A DNA stretch of 64,000 nt, taken from positions 248,001 through 312,000 of the forward strand of contig OZ251505.1 in NCBI GenBank assembly GCA_965242795.1, in the 5' to 3' direction. The DNA is from Bin18 sp965242795. Its GTDB lineage: Bacteria; Desulfobacterota; Binatia; Bin18. Under the pieces are notes generated by a model that saw only the letters and a program-made list of their open reading frames with translations, had not been told where the DNA came from and ran no database searches. Made by a program: the position numbers and the translations under genes. Of the stretch, positions 53,539 through 62,039 are shown in pieces. Every line of letters begins with the position of its first letter. Position 1 is the first letter of the stretch.

Positions 53539-54414
53539 ATGCCCGAACTCCCCGAAGTGGAAACCATCGTCCGCAAGCTGCAACGTGGCGAGTCGGCCGA
53601 GGCCGGGCTGCCGCCCTACCCCACTCCGGTCGGGTCCGTCATCACGAGCGCGTGGGGCAACTGGCCCAACTCGATCAGACCCTCCATCCCCGCGGTCACG
53701 AACACGCTACCCGGCCACCGCATTCGAACGCTGACCCGCCGCGGCAAATATCTCGTCTTCGACCTGGAATCGACGACGCCATCGGCACGGCGTAAGGCGG
53801 AACCCATACGCTGCTACCTGATTCTCCATCTCAAGATGAGCGGGCGGCTGTCCGTCCTGCGCTCGGATACGCCGCGGCACAAGCACGTCCACTTCACGTG
53901 CGACTTCGACACCGGCTACACCCTGCATTTTCAGGATGCGCGCAAGTGGGGGCGCGTGTATTGCGTGGACGAGGCGGAGGAGGTGACCGGCCATCTCGGA
54001 CCGGAGCCGCTGGACCGCGCCTTCACCCTGCGCCGCTTCCGTCCACTGATCGGCAAGAAGACCGGCCGGCTCAAGGACCTGCTGCTGGACCAGCGTTTCA
54101 TCGCGGGGCTCGGCAACATCTACGCTGACGAGGCGCTGTGGTGGGCACGACTACACCCTTTCACGCGCGCGGGGGAGTTGAACGATGAGCAAGTCGCGGC
54201 CCTGCACAAGGCCATCCGCCGGTCACTCACCAACGGGATTCGGCACAATGGCGCGGCCATCGACTGGGTGTATCCCGAGGGCAACTATCAGCGCTGGTTC
54301 CGCGTGTACGGGCGGACGGGCAAGCCGTGCCGCCGTTGTCGGACGCCGATCGAGCGCGTCCTGATCGGCCAACGCAGCACGCATTTCTGTCCGCAGTGCC
54401 AGCAAAACGTGTGA
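53539..54414 (+). CDS. mutM: formamidopyrimidine-DNA glycosylase MutM
   Basis: 291 residues. Removes 8-oxoguanine and ring-opened purines. MPELPEVETIVRKL gives the catalytic N-terminal Pro and Glu; RRGKYLVFDL holds the Lys of the H2TH-side site; LILHLKMSGRL supplies the intercalating Met. DARKWGRVYC stands where most enzymes have DPRRFG or DARKFG, so Trp replaces the usual Phe. GNIYADEALW and the zinc finger (CRRC then CPQC) complete the enzyme. An insert near residues 70-90 (DLESTTPSARRKAEPIRC) makes it slightly long. The flavin oxidoreductase gene follows after ten bases. Confidence 0.94.
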   Translation: MPELPEVETIVRKLQRGESAEAGLPPYPTPVGSVITSAWGNWPNSIRPSIPAVTNTLPGHRIRTLTRRGKYLVFDLESTTPSARRKAEPIRCYLILHLKMSGRLSVLRSDTPRHKHVHFTCDFDTGYTLHFQDARKWGRVYCVDEAEEVTGHLGPEPLDRAFTLRRFRPLIGKKTGRLKDLLLDQRFIAGLGNIYADEALWWARLHPFTRAGELNDEQVAALHKAIRRSLTNGIRHNGAAIDWVYPEGNYQRWFRVYGRTGKPCRRCRTPIERVLIGQRSTHFCPQCQQNV

Positions 54415-54424
54415 AGGGTGAAGC

Positions 54425-55453
54425 ATGGCGACGGGGCTGACACTGAGCGTCGTGGATCAATCCCCGGTTCGGCAGGGCGGCACCGCGGGAGAGGCGCTGC
54501 GCGAGACCATCAAGCTCGCGCAGGTCACCGAATCGCTGGGGTATCGGCGCTACTGGGTCGCCGAACATCACAGCCTGCCCGGTTTCGCCGGCACGTGTCC
54601 CGAAGTCATGGTCGGGCAGGTCGCCGCGGCGACCGACACGATTCGGGTCGGCAGCGGCGGGGTCATGCTGTCGCACTACAGCGCACTCAAAGTGGCCGAG
54701 ACGTTTCGGATGCTGGAGTCGCTCTATCCAGGTCGGATCGATCTGGGGATCGGTCGTGCCCCGGGGAGCGATCAACGCACCGCGGCGGCGCTAGCCTATC
54801 CGGGGCCGATGCGCGACATTCAGCACTTTCCCCAGCAGGTGGATCACGTGATGGACTACCTGCACGACCGGTCCGACGCCGCCCATCCGTTTCCAGGCGT
54901 GAAAGCCGGCCCGACCCCCGCGGACACCGCGCCCGACGTCTGGCTGCTCGGTTCCGGCATCGACTCGGCGATGCTCGCCGCGGAACGCGGCCTGCCGTTC
55001 AGCTACGCCTATTTTTTCGGTATCGGCGTCGAGCACGGCCCGGCCATCGTCGAGCACTATCGGCGGCACTTCCGACCCTCCGCCTCGCTGTCCGAGCCGT
55101 TGGTCAACGTCGCGGCGCAGGTCTTGTGCGCGCCGACCGAGGAAGACGCCCTTCGCCTCGCCTGGAGCCGCAACCTGCTGCGGCTGAACATCATCCGCGG
55201 CCGCGGCGTGGGCATTCCCCCGGTCGAAGAAGCCCGCGCGTATCCATACACCGCACAGGAACGCGCCTATCTCGAACAGCAACGCCGCATGAACATCGAC
55301 GGCGACCCGACCCAGGTGAAGGACGGGCTCGAACGGCTGGCCGAAGTCTTCGAGACGTCCGATCTGAGCGTGGTGACGATCTGCCACGACTTCGCCGACC
55401 GCCTGCGCTCGTACGAGTTGATCGCCGAAGTGTGCGGCCTCTCGCCGGCCTAG
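54425..55453 (+). CDS. LLM-class flavin-dependent oxidoreductase (YhbW-like)
   Basis: 342 residues. The luciferase-like barrel shows LSVVDQSPVRQGGTAGEALRET, YRRYWVAEHHSLPGFAGTCPEVMVG, VGSGGVMLSHYSALKVAE and RIDLGIGRAPGSD, the signature of the YhbW/group-1 LLM family. It lies ten bases after mutM and is likely cotranscribed; this pairing is not functionally explained. Substrate unknown. Confidence 0.9.
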   Translation: MATGLTLSVVDQSPVRQGGTAGEALRETIKLAQVTESLGYRRYWVAEHHSLPGFAGTCPEVMVGQVAAATDTIRVGSGGVMLSHYSALKVAETFRMLESLYPGRIDLGIGRAPGSDQRTAAALAYPGPMRDIQHFPQQVDHVMDYLHDRSDAAHPFPGVKAGPTPADTAPDVWLLGSGIDSAMLAAERGLPFSYAYFFGIGVEHGPAIVEHYRRHFRPSASLSEPLVNVAAQVLCAPTEEDALRLAWSRNLLRLNIIRGRGVGIPPVEEARAYPYTAQERAYLEQQRRMNIDGDPTQVKDGLERLAEVFETSDLSVVTICHDFADRLRSYELIAEVCGLSPA

Positions 55454-55505
55454 TTGTAACAAGGATGTCTGGGGCCGAGTCGACAGAGAATCAGGAGATT
55501 GACCT

Positions 55506-55892
55506 TCAGCCTCGAATGAGACGGACCTCAGCCGGGACGTCGACCTCGGCCCAGACACGGTCCGCTGTCAGGGCCGGAAGCCCGCTGCGCGCCGCAAGCT
55601 GTAGGCAGGCTCGGTCGCCTAGAGACAATCCTCGCGCCCGCGTGTCTTGGTAGAGCTCGGCCGCGGCGTAGGCTTGCTCCGTGTCGAAGGGCATGACATC
55701 CACAGCCATCAACGCAATCGCGCGTCTTATCTCGATAGGGCTTGCCCCGAGATGCGAAAGTCGCGTGGCCGTCTCGGCGATGTTGACCGCGGAGGCCAGC
55801 GCGTCGCCTCGGTAGTCGGCCACTACGTCGGCCCCCGGCTCGCCACGCAAGAATGCCAGTATCGCCGAGGCGTCAAGGACGGCTCGACTCAT
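55506..55892 (-). CDS. vapC: PIN-domain toxin (VapC-like)
   Basis: 128 residues. AVLDASAILAFLRGEPG (first Asp), VNIAETATRLSHLG (Glu), SLGDRACLQLAAR (Asp) and LPALTADRVWAEV mark a VapC-type RNase. The ATG overlaps the antitoxin stop by four bases (ATGA). It is not closely similar to the other PIN toxin at 49840. Confidence 0.92.
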   Translation of the reverse strand: MSRAVLDASAILAFLRGEPGADVVADYRGDALASAVNIAETATRLSHLGASPIEIRRAIALMAVDVMPFDTEQAYAAAELYQDTRARGLSLGDRACLQLAARSGLPALTADRVWAEVDVPAEVRLIRG

Positions 55893-56311
55893 TGGTCGGC
55901 ATCTCCGTCGGCGTCCGACGCCGCTTCGCGTCGGCGTTCTTCGATGAGTTCGTCCACGAGGCTGACGCCGGCGGGGACGTAGCGGGCGAGCATCTCCCGA
56001 ACCTCGAAGACTTCCGTTTCGTCGCTCACGACGCGCAGGCCGTCGCCGTCGAGCCGGAGGAACACCGCATCGCCCTCTTGTATCCCGAGGGCTTGGCGGT
56101 AGGCAGCCGGTATGACGACTCGGCCGCCGGGGCCGACGACCGCTCGTATCTGCTCGAATCGGGGGTCCGTCGGTTGACCATACGCGCGGGGTCCCTTCCG
56201 CGCAGAACCTCGCCGCCGATTTGCCCCACGCGTCTTGTCGCTCTTGGTACTCAGTCCAACGACCGACCCACCCTTTGTCGATCGTTTGTTTATCGGAGTC
56301 GGGGATGACAT
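55889..56311 (-). CDS. AbrB/SpoVT-type antitoxin (VapB-like)
   Basis: 140 residues. AVVGPGGRVVIPAAYRQALGIQEGDAVFLRLDGDGLRVV is a SpoVT-AbrB swapped-hairpin DNA-binding domain at residues 58-97. The N-terminal 55 residues are basic and low-complexity (ANRRRGSARKGPRAYG), an unusual extension, and the C-terminal end (DELIEERRREAASDADG) would hold the PIN toxin. Start at 56311 with GGAGG upstream. A later start close to the AbrB domain cannot be excluded. Confidence 0.88.
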   Translation of the reverse strand: MSSPTPINKRSTKGGSVVGLSTKSDKTRGANRRRGSARKGPRAYGQPTDPRFEQIRAVVGPGGRVVIPAAYRQALGIQEGDAVFLRLDGDGLRVVSDETEVFEVREMLARYVPAGVSLVDELIEERRREAASDADGDADQ

Positions 56312-56369
56312 GATCCTGCCCTCCTTGCTGTTGCGGTGTTTGCCGCGACAAGAATTATTCGTCTGATGA

Positions 56370-56402
56370 CCCTCAATATGACATATTTATTTTTTATGTC
56401 AA
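56370..56402 (-). promoter_or_regulatory. promoter/operator of the AbrB-PIN pair
   Basis: In the AT-rich gap upstream of the antitoxin, TTGACA (minus strand, 56402-56397) is followed by an AT-rich spacer and a weak -10 (near 56375). TGACATA (56379-56385) and TATGTCA (56395-56401) are inverted arms overlapping it, suited to autorepression. Contrast in AT content is strong. Assignment is inference. Confidence 0.5.
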
Positions 56403-56497
56403 CTATATTTTCTATGACTGATTTAATTAGCAACCCAAATTTTGTTCGGGATGACGAGCCTGCCTGGACGTGAACCGACCCTTTGTAACCGGCTCGC

Positions 56498-57199
56498 TTA
56501 CCACACCTCGCCGAATGGCCGCAGTTCGACGTTGAACGACCAGCCCGACCGGTCCTGGTGGGCGACGTGAAACGCGGTGTCGGCAATCGCATCGGGCTGG
56601 ATGAAGAAATCGTCCGGCTTGTCGGGCAGCATCTTGCGCGTCCATTCCAGATCGATCACCGCGTCGATGACGATGTACGCGACATGGATACCGTTCGGTC
56701 CGAGGGTCCGCGCCATGGACTCCGCCAGAATCCGCTGGGCCGCCTTGGTGGGTGCAAATCCCGCGAAGCGCGGCTTGCCGCGCAAGGCCGAGGTGTTCCC
56801 CGACGCGATGATGACACCCTTGCCGGCCTCGATCATGTCCGGGGCGACCGCGCGGGCGAGATACAGCAGGCCCATCGTGTTGACCTGGAAATTGTAGGCC
56901 AGGGTTTCCGGCTCGATCTCCAGAAAATCCCCGAACGCCCCACCGACCGCGTTGTGAATCACCACTTCCGGGCTGCCCAGGTCGTCCTTGACCTGCGCGA
57001 CCGTAGCGTTGACCGCGGCTTCGTCGGTGACGTCGCAGACGTACCCCCGCGCGTCGGCGATTTCCGTTTCGAGTCGGGTCAGGCGCTCCTGATCGCGGGC
57101 CAGCATCGCCACACGATAGCCGCCGCGGGCGAAACGACGACTGAGCGCCGCGCCCGTCCCCGGCCCCACCCCGGTAATCAAACAGACTGGTTCCGCCAT
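56498..57199 (-). CDS. SDR family oxidoreductase, active-site Tyr replaced
   Basis: 233 residues. The Rossmann loop is CLITGVGPGTGAALSRRFA, with YVCDVTDEAAV and VIHNAVGGAFGDF. Classical SDRs have Ser then Tyr-x3-Lys; here the Ser segment is ASGNTSALRG but the Lys context is AGFAPTKAAQRI, so Phe lies at the Tyr position. It may use another group or be non-catalytic. GGAGG precedes the start at 57199. It lies downstream of the Nramp-like transporter on the same strand with a 31-base gap. Confidence 0.86.
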   Translation of the reverse strand: MAEPVCLITGVGPGTGAALSRRFARGGYRVAMLARDQERLTRLETEIADARGYVCDVTDEAAVNATVAQVKDDLGSPEVVIHNAVGGAFGDFLEIEPETLAYNFQVNTMGLLYLARAVAPDMIEAGKGVIIASGNTSALRGKPRFAGFAPTKAAQRILAESMARTLGPNGIHVAYIVIDAVIDLEWTRKMLPDKPDDFFIQPDAIADTAFHVAHQDRSGWSFNVELRPFGEVW

Positions 57200-57230
57200 A
57201 TCTTCCTCCTTCGTCCTTCCTCTGCCTTCG

Positions 57231-58640
57231 TCAGAGCAGGACCCATAACGAATAGACCGCAAAGCCGACATACACGACCGAGGCAACGAGCATCATGCCG
57301 ACCGACACCGGACCCGGCCGGGCCGAAACCGGCAGCATGCGCAGATTCAGGTACAACATCAGCGGCACGTACATCGCCATCGTCCAGCCGGACAGCAGCG
57401 CGGCGTTGAACAGAAAGCCCAACCCGGTGACCGCATACCGCTCGAAAAACCACGTGCTGGCGGTGCCGGCAACCATGAACAGGAGGGCGAACGGGACGTA
57501 CAGCTTGGCCTGGTCGAGTCCCTTCCCCCACGGAAACGTGGTGCGCACGATGTACGACCACACCCGCGCGTTGCCGTCCACGCTGACCAGTTGGGTGCTG
57601 AACAGCGTGGCCATGCCGATCGCCAGAAAGAGAACCCGACCGGCCCCGCCCATGGACGCTTCCAGAATGAGCGACATGTCCCAGATGATGCGCCCCTCCT
57701 CCGGCACCACGCCGTGCGGACGCAGCACGCACAGCGCGCCGAACATGAACAGGAACATGGTGAAGGTGTTGAGTCCGAAGAAGAACAGCGTCTGATCCTG
57801 CCGCACCCAGCGGAACCAGTCCTTGAACGCGCGCTGGTTGGCCTCGGTTTCGGGATAGACGTAGCCGGTGGCTTCTTCGGCGTTCGAGCCACCGCGCAGC
57901 GGGTTTTCCAAGCGCGGCATGCGTGCGCCCATGCCGATGTTCTTGTCGCGGAGATAGAAGGCGTACCACAGGTTGCCGGCCCCGCCCGCGCCGGCAAACA
58001 CCACCGCGCCGAAAAAGCGGCTGAACGGAAAATCTTCGGTCAGTTCGACGTGCCCGAAGTTGACCAGTCCCGCAGCCATGTCGGCCACGTAGTCGAGCGT
58101 CCCGACCTGCACCGCGACGAACGTCAGGCCCACGGTGATGAACACGACGCACGCGATGACCATCCGCTCCATCGCCTGGTACATGACCCGCGGGCCGAAC
58201 AGCAGCGCCGCGATCAGGAGGAACGTGAGCCCCGTCCACGCCCAATCCGGCCCCGGTCCCGCGGGGCCGAACAACAAGGCTTTGAGCGCCGCGCCCGACA
58301 CGCGTGCCCAGCCGGGCAGGAACAGCAGGGCGAAGGTGAGCAACAACAGGATGTGAATGAAGCCCATCCAGACCCGGGCGAAGCCGGTGTACGGCGCCTC
58401 GCCGGTCACGATGGTCCAGCGCCCGATCTCGCAGTTGAGCCAGAGTTGCAGAAAGACGCCGAGCGCCGCGGCCCAGACCATGCTGGCGCCGAACTTGGCG
58501 GTGATCCACGGCCACAGCACGACCTCGCCCGCGCCGATGGACAGCCCGACCAGCACCGCCCCCGGACCGGCCAGTTGCCAGAACGACTGCGTGCGCCGCG
58601 GCAGGTCGGCCGTCTTGAGCGGGGCGATGCGCGAACCCAC
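57231..58640 (-). CDS. Nramp family-like metal/solute transporter, divergent
   Basis: 469 residues with about eleven membrane helices. The first helix carries GPGAVLVGLSIGAGEV, where true Nramp manganese/iron transporters have DPGN-type metal ligands, and the sixth helix region (VFAGAGGAGNLWYAFYLRD) lacks the MPH motif. The protein therefore belongs to the wider Nramp-like set with non-canonical ion sites; some members may move magnesium, aluminium or organic solutes. Cytoplasmic loop with NIGMGARMPRLENPLRGG is distinctive. An SDR gene follows on the strand. Confidence 0.75.
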   Translation of the reverse strand: MGSRIAPLKTADLPRRTQSFWQLAGPGAVLVGLSIGAGEVVLWPWITAKFGASMVWAAALGVFLQLWLNCEIGRWTIVTGEAPYTGFARVWMGFIHILLLLTFALLFLPGWARVSGAALKALLFGPAGPGPDWAWTGLTFLLIAALLFGPRVMYQAMERMVIACVVFITVGLTFVAVQVGTLDYVADMAAGLVNFGHVELTEDFPFSRFFGAVVFAGAGGAGNLWYAFYLRDKNIGMGARMPRLENPLRGGSNAEEATGYVYPETEANQRAFKDWFRWVRQDQTLFFFGLNTFTMFLFMFGALCVLRPHGVVPEEGRIIWDMSLILEASMGGAGRVLFLAIGMATLFSTQLVSVDGNARVWSYIVRTTFPWGKGLDQAKLYVPFALLFMVAGTASTWFFERYAVTGLGFLFNAALLSGWTMAMYVPLMLYLNLRMLPVSARPGPVSVGMMLVASVVYVGFAVYSLWVLL

Positions 58641-58823
58641 GCGGGTCTCCGTTCGGTTCCAGGCAAGGGGTGGTTCGGTAAGCAGGTCGGGCGCGGATTG
58701 TAGGGAGGATGCTCCGACGGGACAACCGGGTTTCCCGGCCCGTGCGAACGCGGTATGAGCCGACTAGCGGAAGCGAGAACACGGAGACGGCGAACGCCGG
58801 CAGGACGGCACAAAGGCGACACC

Positions 58824-59885
58824 GTGCGGTTCGGCACCTACTATTTTCTCCAAGCCCCGCCCGGCGCCTCCCACCCCGAGGTGATTCACCGGGAGTTCGC
58901 CCAGATATTGCTGACCGAAGCGCTCGGCTTCGACAGCGTGTGGCTGACTGAGCACCACTTCATCGAATACGGGATTTCGACCAGCCCGATGGCGCTGGCC
59001 GCGGCGATTGCCGCACGCACCGAGCGCGTCGGCATCGGCTTGGCCGCGGTCATCCTGCCGTTTCACGACCCGATCCGACTGGCGGAGGACATCGCTTTCG
59101 TCGATATTCTGAGCAAGGGCCGGCTGCGTGTCGGCGTGGGCCGCGGCAACCGCCCGATCGAATTCACGGGCTACCGCGTTCCGCAGATCGAAAACCGCCG
59201 GCGTTTCGCCGAAACTCTGGACGTCATGCTGCAGGCGTGGACCAGCGAGCGTGTGTCCTACCGCGGCGAATTCTTCACGCTCGACGACATTCCGGTCATT
59301 CCCAAACCCCACCAGAAGCCTCATCCGCCCGTCTCCCTGGTCTGCATCAGCCCCGAGACCATCCGGCTTGCGGCCCGCCGCGGCTGGTCGATGCTGAACT
59401 CCATCCTGTTCGGCCCGTTCAGTCAGATCGAGGCCAACCGCGACGTCTACGTTGCCGCGTTGCGCGAAGCCGGCCGGTCCGAAGCGGACGTGGCAACCCT
59501 GCTCCGATCCTGGGGCGTATCCCGTCACGTGTACGTCGCGCCCACCGACGCGCAGGCGCTCCGCGAAACGCGGGACGCGGAACTGTGGTATCAGCAGTCG
59601 CTCGCCCGCTTCCTGGTACCCGAACGCATCGAGGCGGCGCACCCTTCACTGCAACCCCAATTCCGCACGATGGCCGACCGGCTGGCTTCGATCACCTGGG
59701 AAAAACTCGTCGAGGAGACGGTCATCTTCGGCTCGCCCGAGCGGGTGACCGACCGTATCCGCGAAATGGAAGCGGCCGGCGTGGGCGAAGTGTTGTGCTG
59801 GATGAACTTCGGCGGCCTGTCCCCCGACCGCGTGGAGCGGTCGATGCGTCTGTTCGCCGAAAAGGTCATGCCGCGGTTCCGATAA
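58824..59885 (+). CDS. LLM-class flavin-dependent oxidoreductase
   Basis: 353 residues from GTG 58824. VRFGTYYFLQAPPGASHPE, ILLTEALGFDSVWLTEHHFIEYG, GIGLAAVILPFHDPIRLAEDIAF and LRVGVGRGNRPIEFTGYRV mark a luciferase-like barrel; IETVIFGSPERVTDRIREMEAAGVG-type sequence closes it (SPERVTDRI). An upstream in-frame ATG at 58755 would add 23 basic residues with no family match. It is the fourth luciferase-like gene here. Substrate unknown. Confidence 0.88.
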   Translation: MRFGTYYFLQAPPGASHPEVIHREFAQILLTEALGFDSVWLTEHHFIEYGISTSPMALAAAIAARTERVGIGLAAVILPFHDPIRLAEDIAFVDILSKGRLRVGVGRGNRPIEFTGYRVPQIENRRRFAETLDVMLQAWTSERVSYRGEFFTLDDIPVIPKPHQKPHPPVSLVCISPETIRLAARRGWSMLNSILFGPFSQIEANRDVYVAALREAGRSEADVATLLRSWGVSRHVYVAPTDAQALRETRDAELWYQQSLARFLVPERIEAAHPSLQPQFRTMADRLASITWEKLVEETVIFGSPERVTDRIREMEAAGVGEVLCWMNFGGLSPDRVERSMRLFAEKVMPRFR

Positions 59886-59907
59886 CCGCATCGATCGCGA
59901 GGTTATC

Positions 59908-60534
59908 ATGAGACAAAAAAGAAGATCGCAATACAGACGAAGACGGTCCCCCGCGGGAAGCTGTGGTTTGCTTGCTGTTTTCATTCTGATCGTTGCTGCT
60001 CCACTCGCATGGCCGACAACTGTAATGAAGATGTCCCTCGATAGTGTAGTAGAGGAAGCCGACCGAATTGCAGTTTGTGAGGTCATCGACATGACGACGA
60101 GATTCGACGCGAAGACCCGCAGTCCCATTACCCGCGTGACCTTCCAGCCCGCCGAATGGTGGAAAGGTGAAACAGAGGAACGAACCGTTGATCTCGAATT
60201 TCTGGGTGGCCCGGTCGGGGATGGGACGATCCTTATCGTCGCCGGTATGCCACGATTTCTAGTGGGGGGACGATACGTTCTTTTTTGGGTAGATGGAAAT
60301 CGTTGGGTAAACCCGATCGTAGGTTGGCACCAGGGACAATATCGAGTTGTCAAGGGACCAAACGGTGAGCTTCTTGTCGAAATCCCCGAGACGCCAACAC
60401 ACGATGAAGACGCCAATCTTGCGGCTGAATTGGCAGCGCGACCAACTATATCTGCCCTCCACCAACGTCGTCCTGCGCGAATGTCCTTAGAGTCTCTTCG
60501 CACACGCGTAACCAAAATAACCAATGCACGTTAA
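59908..60534 (+). CDS. exported hypothetical protein beside the metalloprotease
   Basis: 208 residues, family not named. A signal peptide or membrane anchor (GLLAVFILIVAAPLAWP) follows a very basic N terminus. The body VVEEADRIAVCEVIDMTTRFD, ITRVTFQPAEWWKGETEE, VDLEFLGGPVGDGTILIVAGMP and GRYVLFWVDGNRWVNPIVGWHQGQYRV is beta-rich. I believe similar proteins recur next to matrixin-type proteases, where they may be an inhibitor or partner, but that is recalled, not checked. It is 25 bases upstream of the metalloprotease gene. Lower GC than the surroundings. Confidence 0.7.
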   Translation: MRQKRRSQYRRRRSPAGSCGLLAVFILIVAAPLAWPTTVMKMSLDSVVEEADRIAVCEVIDMTTRFDAKTRSPITRVTFQPAEWWKGETEERTVDLEFLGGPVGDGTILIVAGMPRFLVGGRYVLFWVDGNRWVNPIVGWHQGQYRVVKGPNGELLVEIPETPTHDEDANLAAELAARPTISALHQRRPARMSLESLRTRVTKITNAR

Positions 60535-60559
60535 CCCCTGACCGCTAAGGAGAGCAGCA

Positions 60560-61978
60560 ATGAAAGCGATGAAACGCGGAGCGATCTTGTTGGTATTGTT
60601 GTGGAGCACCCAAGGCTCGGCTTGGGTGCAATTTCCGCCAACCTACTGGAACGGCGAAGATCTAGAAGCGCAATGGGCACAAAGCAGCACAGCTACGGTA
60701 GAACTCTGGGTTGGCGGCACCGGACCGACCTGTTACGGTCGAGGAAGATGGTTGGTACACGGCCCTTGTTTAGAAGACGTGATTCGGCACGCTGCGCAGG
60801 CTTGGATCGACACCGGTGCAAACATCAATATCGTATTCACATCTCACGGAGACCCCAGCGGTATCGCCGGCCGAAATCAATGTATTCTAGGTGACCGCCG
60901 TAGTACCGTATCCTTAGCAACCGGCTTTTGTGGACGAGAGTTTAACCCTTGGGTCGGGGCAACCGCACAAGGATATTTTTATTATTCTCAGCAAGAAGGA
61001 ACTTATCGCTTAGCCGAAGGAGATATCGTGTTCAATATCGGTGAATTGCACGACGGTCCTATACAATGGTCCAGTTACAATGGACCGAAACGTAACCAGC
61101 AGATCGACATACACCGCATGGCTATGCATGAGTTCGGCCACTTCTGGGGCTTGGATCATCCGGATCAGCACGGCCAGACTGTGAGTGCGGTGATGAACCT
61201 CGTACCGTCACCCGACCGCCTACAGCCGGACGACATCGCAGGGATTACAACGATCTATCCACCTGTACAGGATCCCATCCAAGCCCAAGTCTATGCGATT
61301 CCGCCGATTACGGCCCGCGACCAAGCCACGGTGCGGGTGCACTGTGAAGGCTTGGATGGGGAAGCCTGCGCCGTGCATCTCGACTGCACCGACCACGAGG
61401 GATCGGAGTACGCGGGACCCGTTCCGGACACCATTCCCGCGTTCGGAACGCGCACCCTCACCGCCCAGGATATCGCCGAAATTACGGGCGGCGAGCCCTG
61501 GCGAGGACGTCTGACATGCGCATTGCGCAGCAAGCGCGCCGTCACCGGGCAGGTGTGGACACGGTCGGGGGACGGTGTGTTGGTGAACAATACCGCTGCT
61601 TCCAGAAGTTTCCTGTTAGAGTACGCGGGGAACACGTGGCAGGCTGCGCGAGTGTACTCGATCCCGTCGCCCACCTCGTCGGACGTCACCAACTTGCGGA
61701 TCCGGTGCGAGACCACAGGCGGCCCATGCGAGAACGTCATGCTGATCTGCGCGAACGACAATGGCGAGCTACATTCCGGGTCCGTCGTCGAGCGCATCGA
61801 GCCCCGCGCGACCTACCACATGCAAGCCGCGGAGATCGAACGGGTCATCGACTACCAATGGCGAGGAATGGGCTTGTCGTGTTTCGTCGTCTCGACGCGT
61901 GACATCAGCGTCCAGGTCCTGACACGGACGGGCGGGGGCGCGTTGGTCAACAATAGCGCCGTGGACCCGCCTCTGTGA
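60560..61978 (+). CDS. secreted matrixin-type zinc metalloprotease with two C-terminal modules
   Basis: 472 residues. A signal peptide (MKAMKRGAILLVLLWSTQG) precedes the catalytic domain. The zinc site MHEFGHFWGLDHPD has the HExxHxxGxxH metzincin pattern, and SAVMN supplies the Met-turn. Residues about 241-355 and 358-472 are two copies of a module with four Cys, also at the end of the protein encoded at 12126-13745. Each module has 'IP.....D....RI.CE', a W/GRLTC strand, and ends VLVNNT or ALVNNS. A periplasmic or extracellular protease, probably a type II secretion substrate, is likely. Confidence 0.86.
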   Translation: MKAMKRGAILLVLLWSTQGSAWVQFPPTYWNGEDLEAQWAQSSTATVELWVGGTGPTCYGRGRWLVHGPCLEDVIRHAAQAWIDTGANINIVFTSHGDPSGIAGRNQCILGDRRSTVSLATGFCGREFNPWVGATAQGYFYYSQQEGTYRLAEGDIVFNIGELHDGPIQWSSYNGPKRNQQIDIHRMAMHEFGHFWGLDHPDQHGQTVSAVMNLVPSPDRLQPDDIAGITTIYPPVQDPIQAQVYAIPPITARDQATVRVHCEGLDGEACAVHLDCTDHEGSEYAGPVPDTIPAFGTRTLTAQDIAEITGGEPWRGRLTCALRSKRAVTGQVWTRSGDGVLVNNTAASRSFLLEYAGNTWQAARVYSIPSPTSSDVTNLRIRCETTGGPCENVMLICANDNGELHSGSVVERIEPRATYHMQAAEIERVIDYQWRGMGLSCFVVSTRDISVQVLTRTGGGALVNNSAVDPPL

Positions 61979-62039
61979 CCGACCGGACAGTCATGCCGCA
62001 CTTTCGGTAGGGAACCACCACTGACGACAGGAGGTCGCT

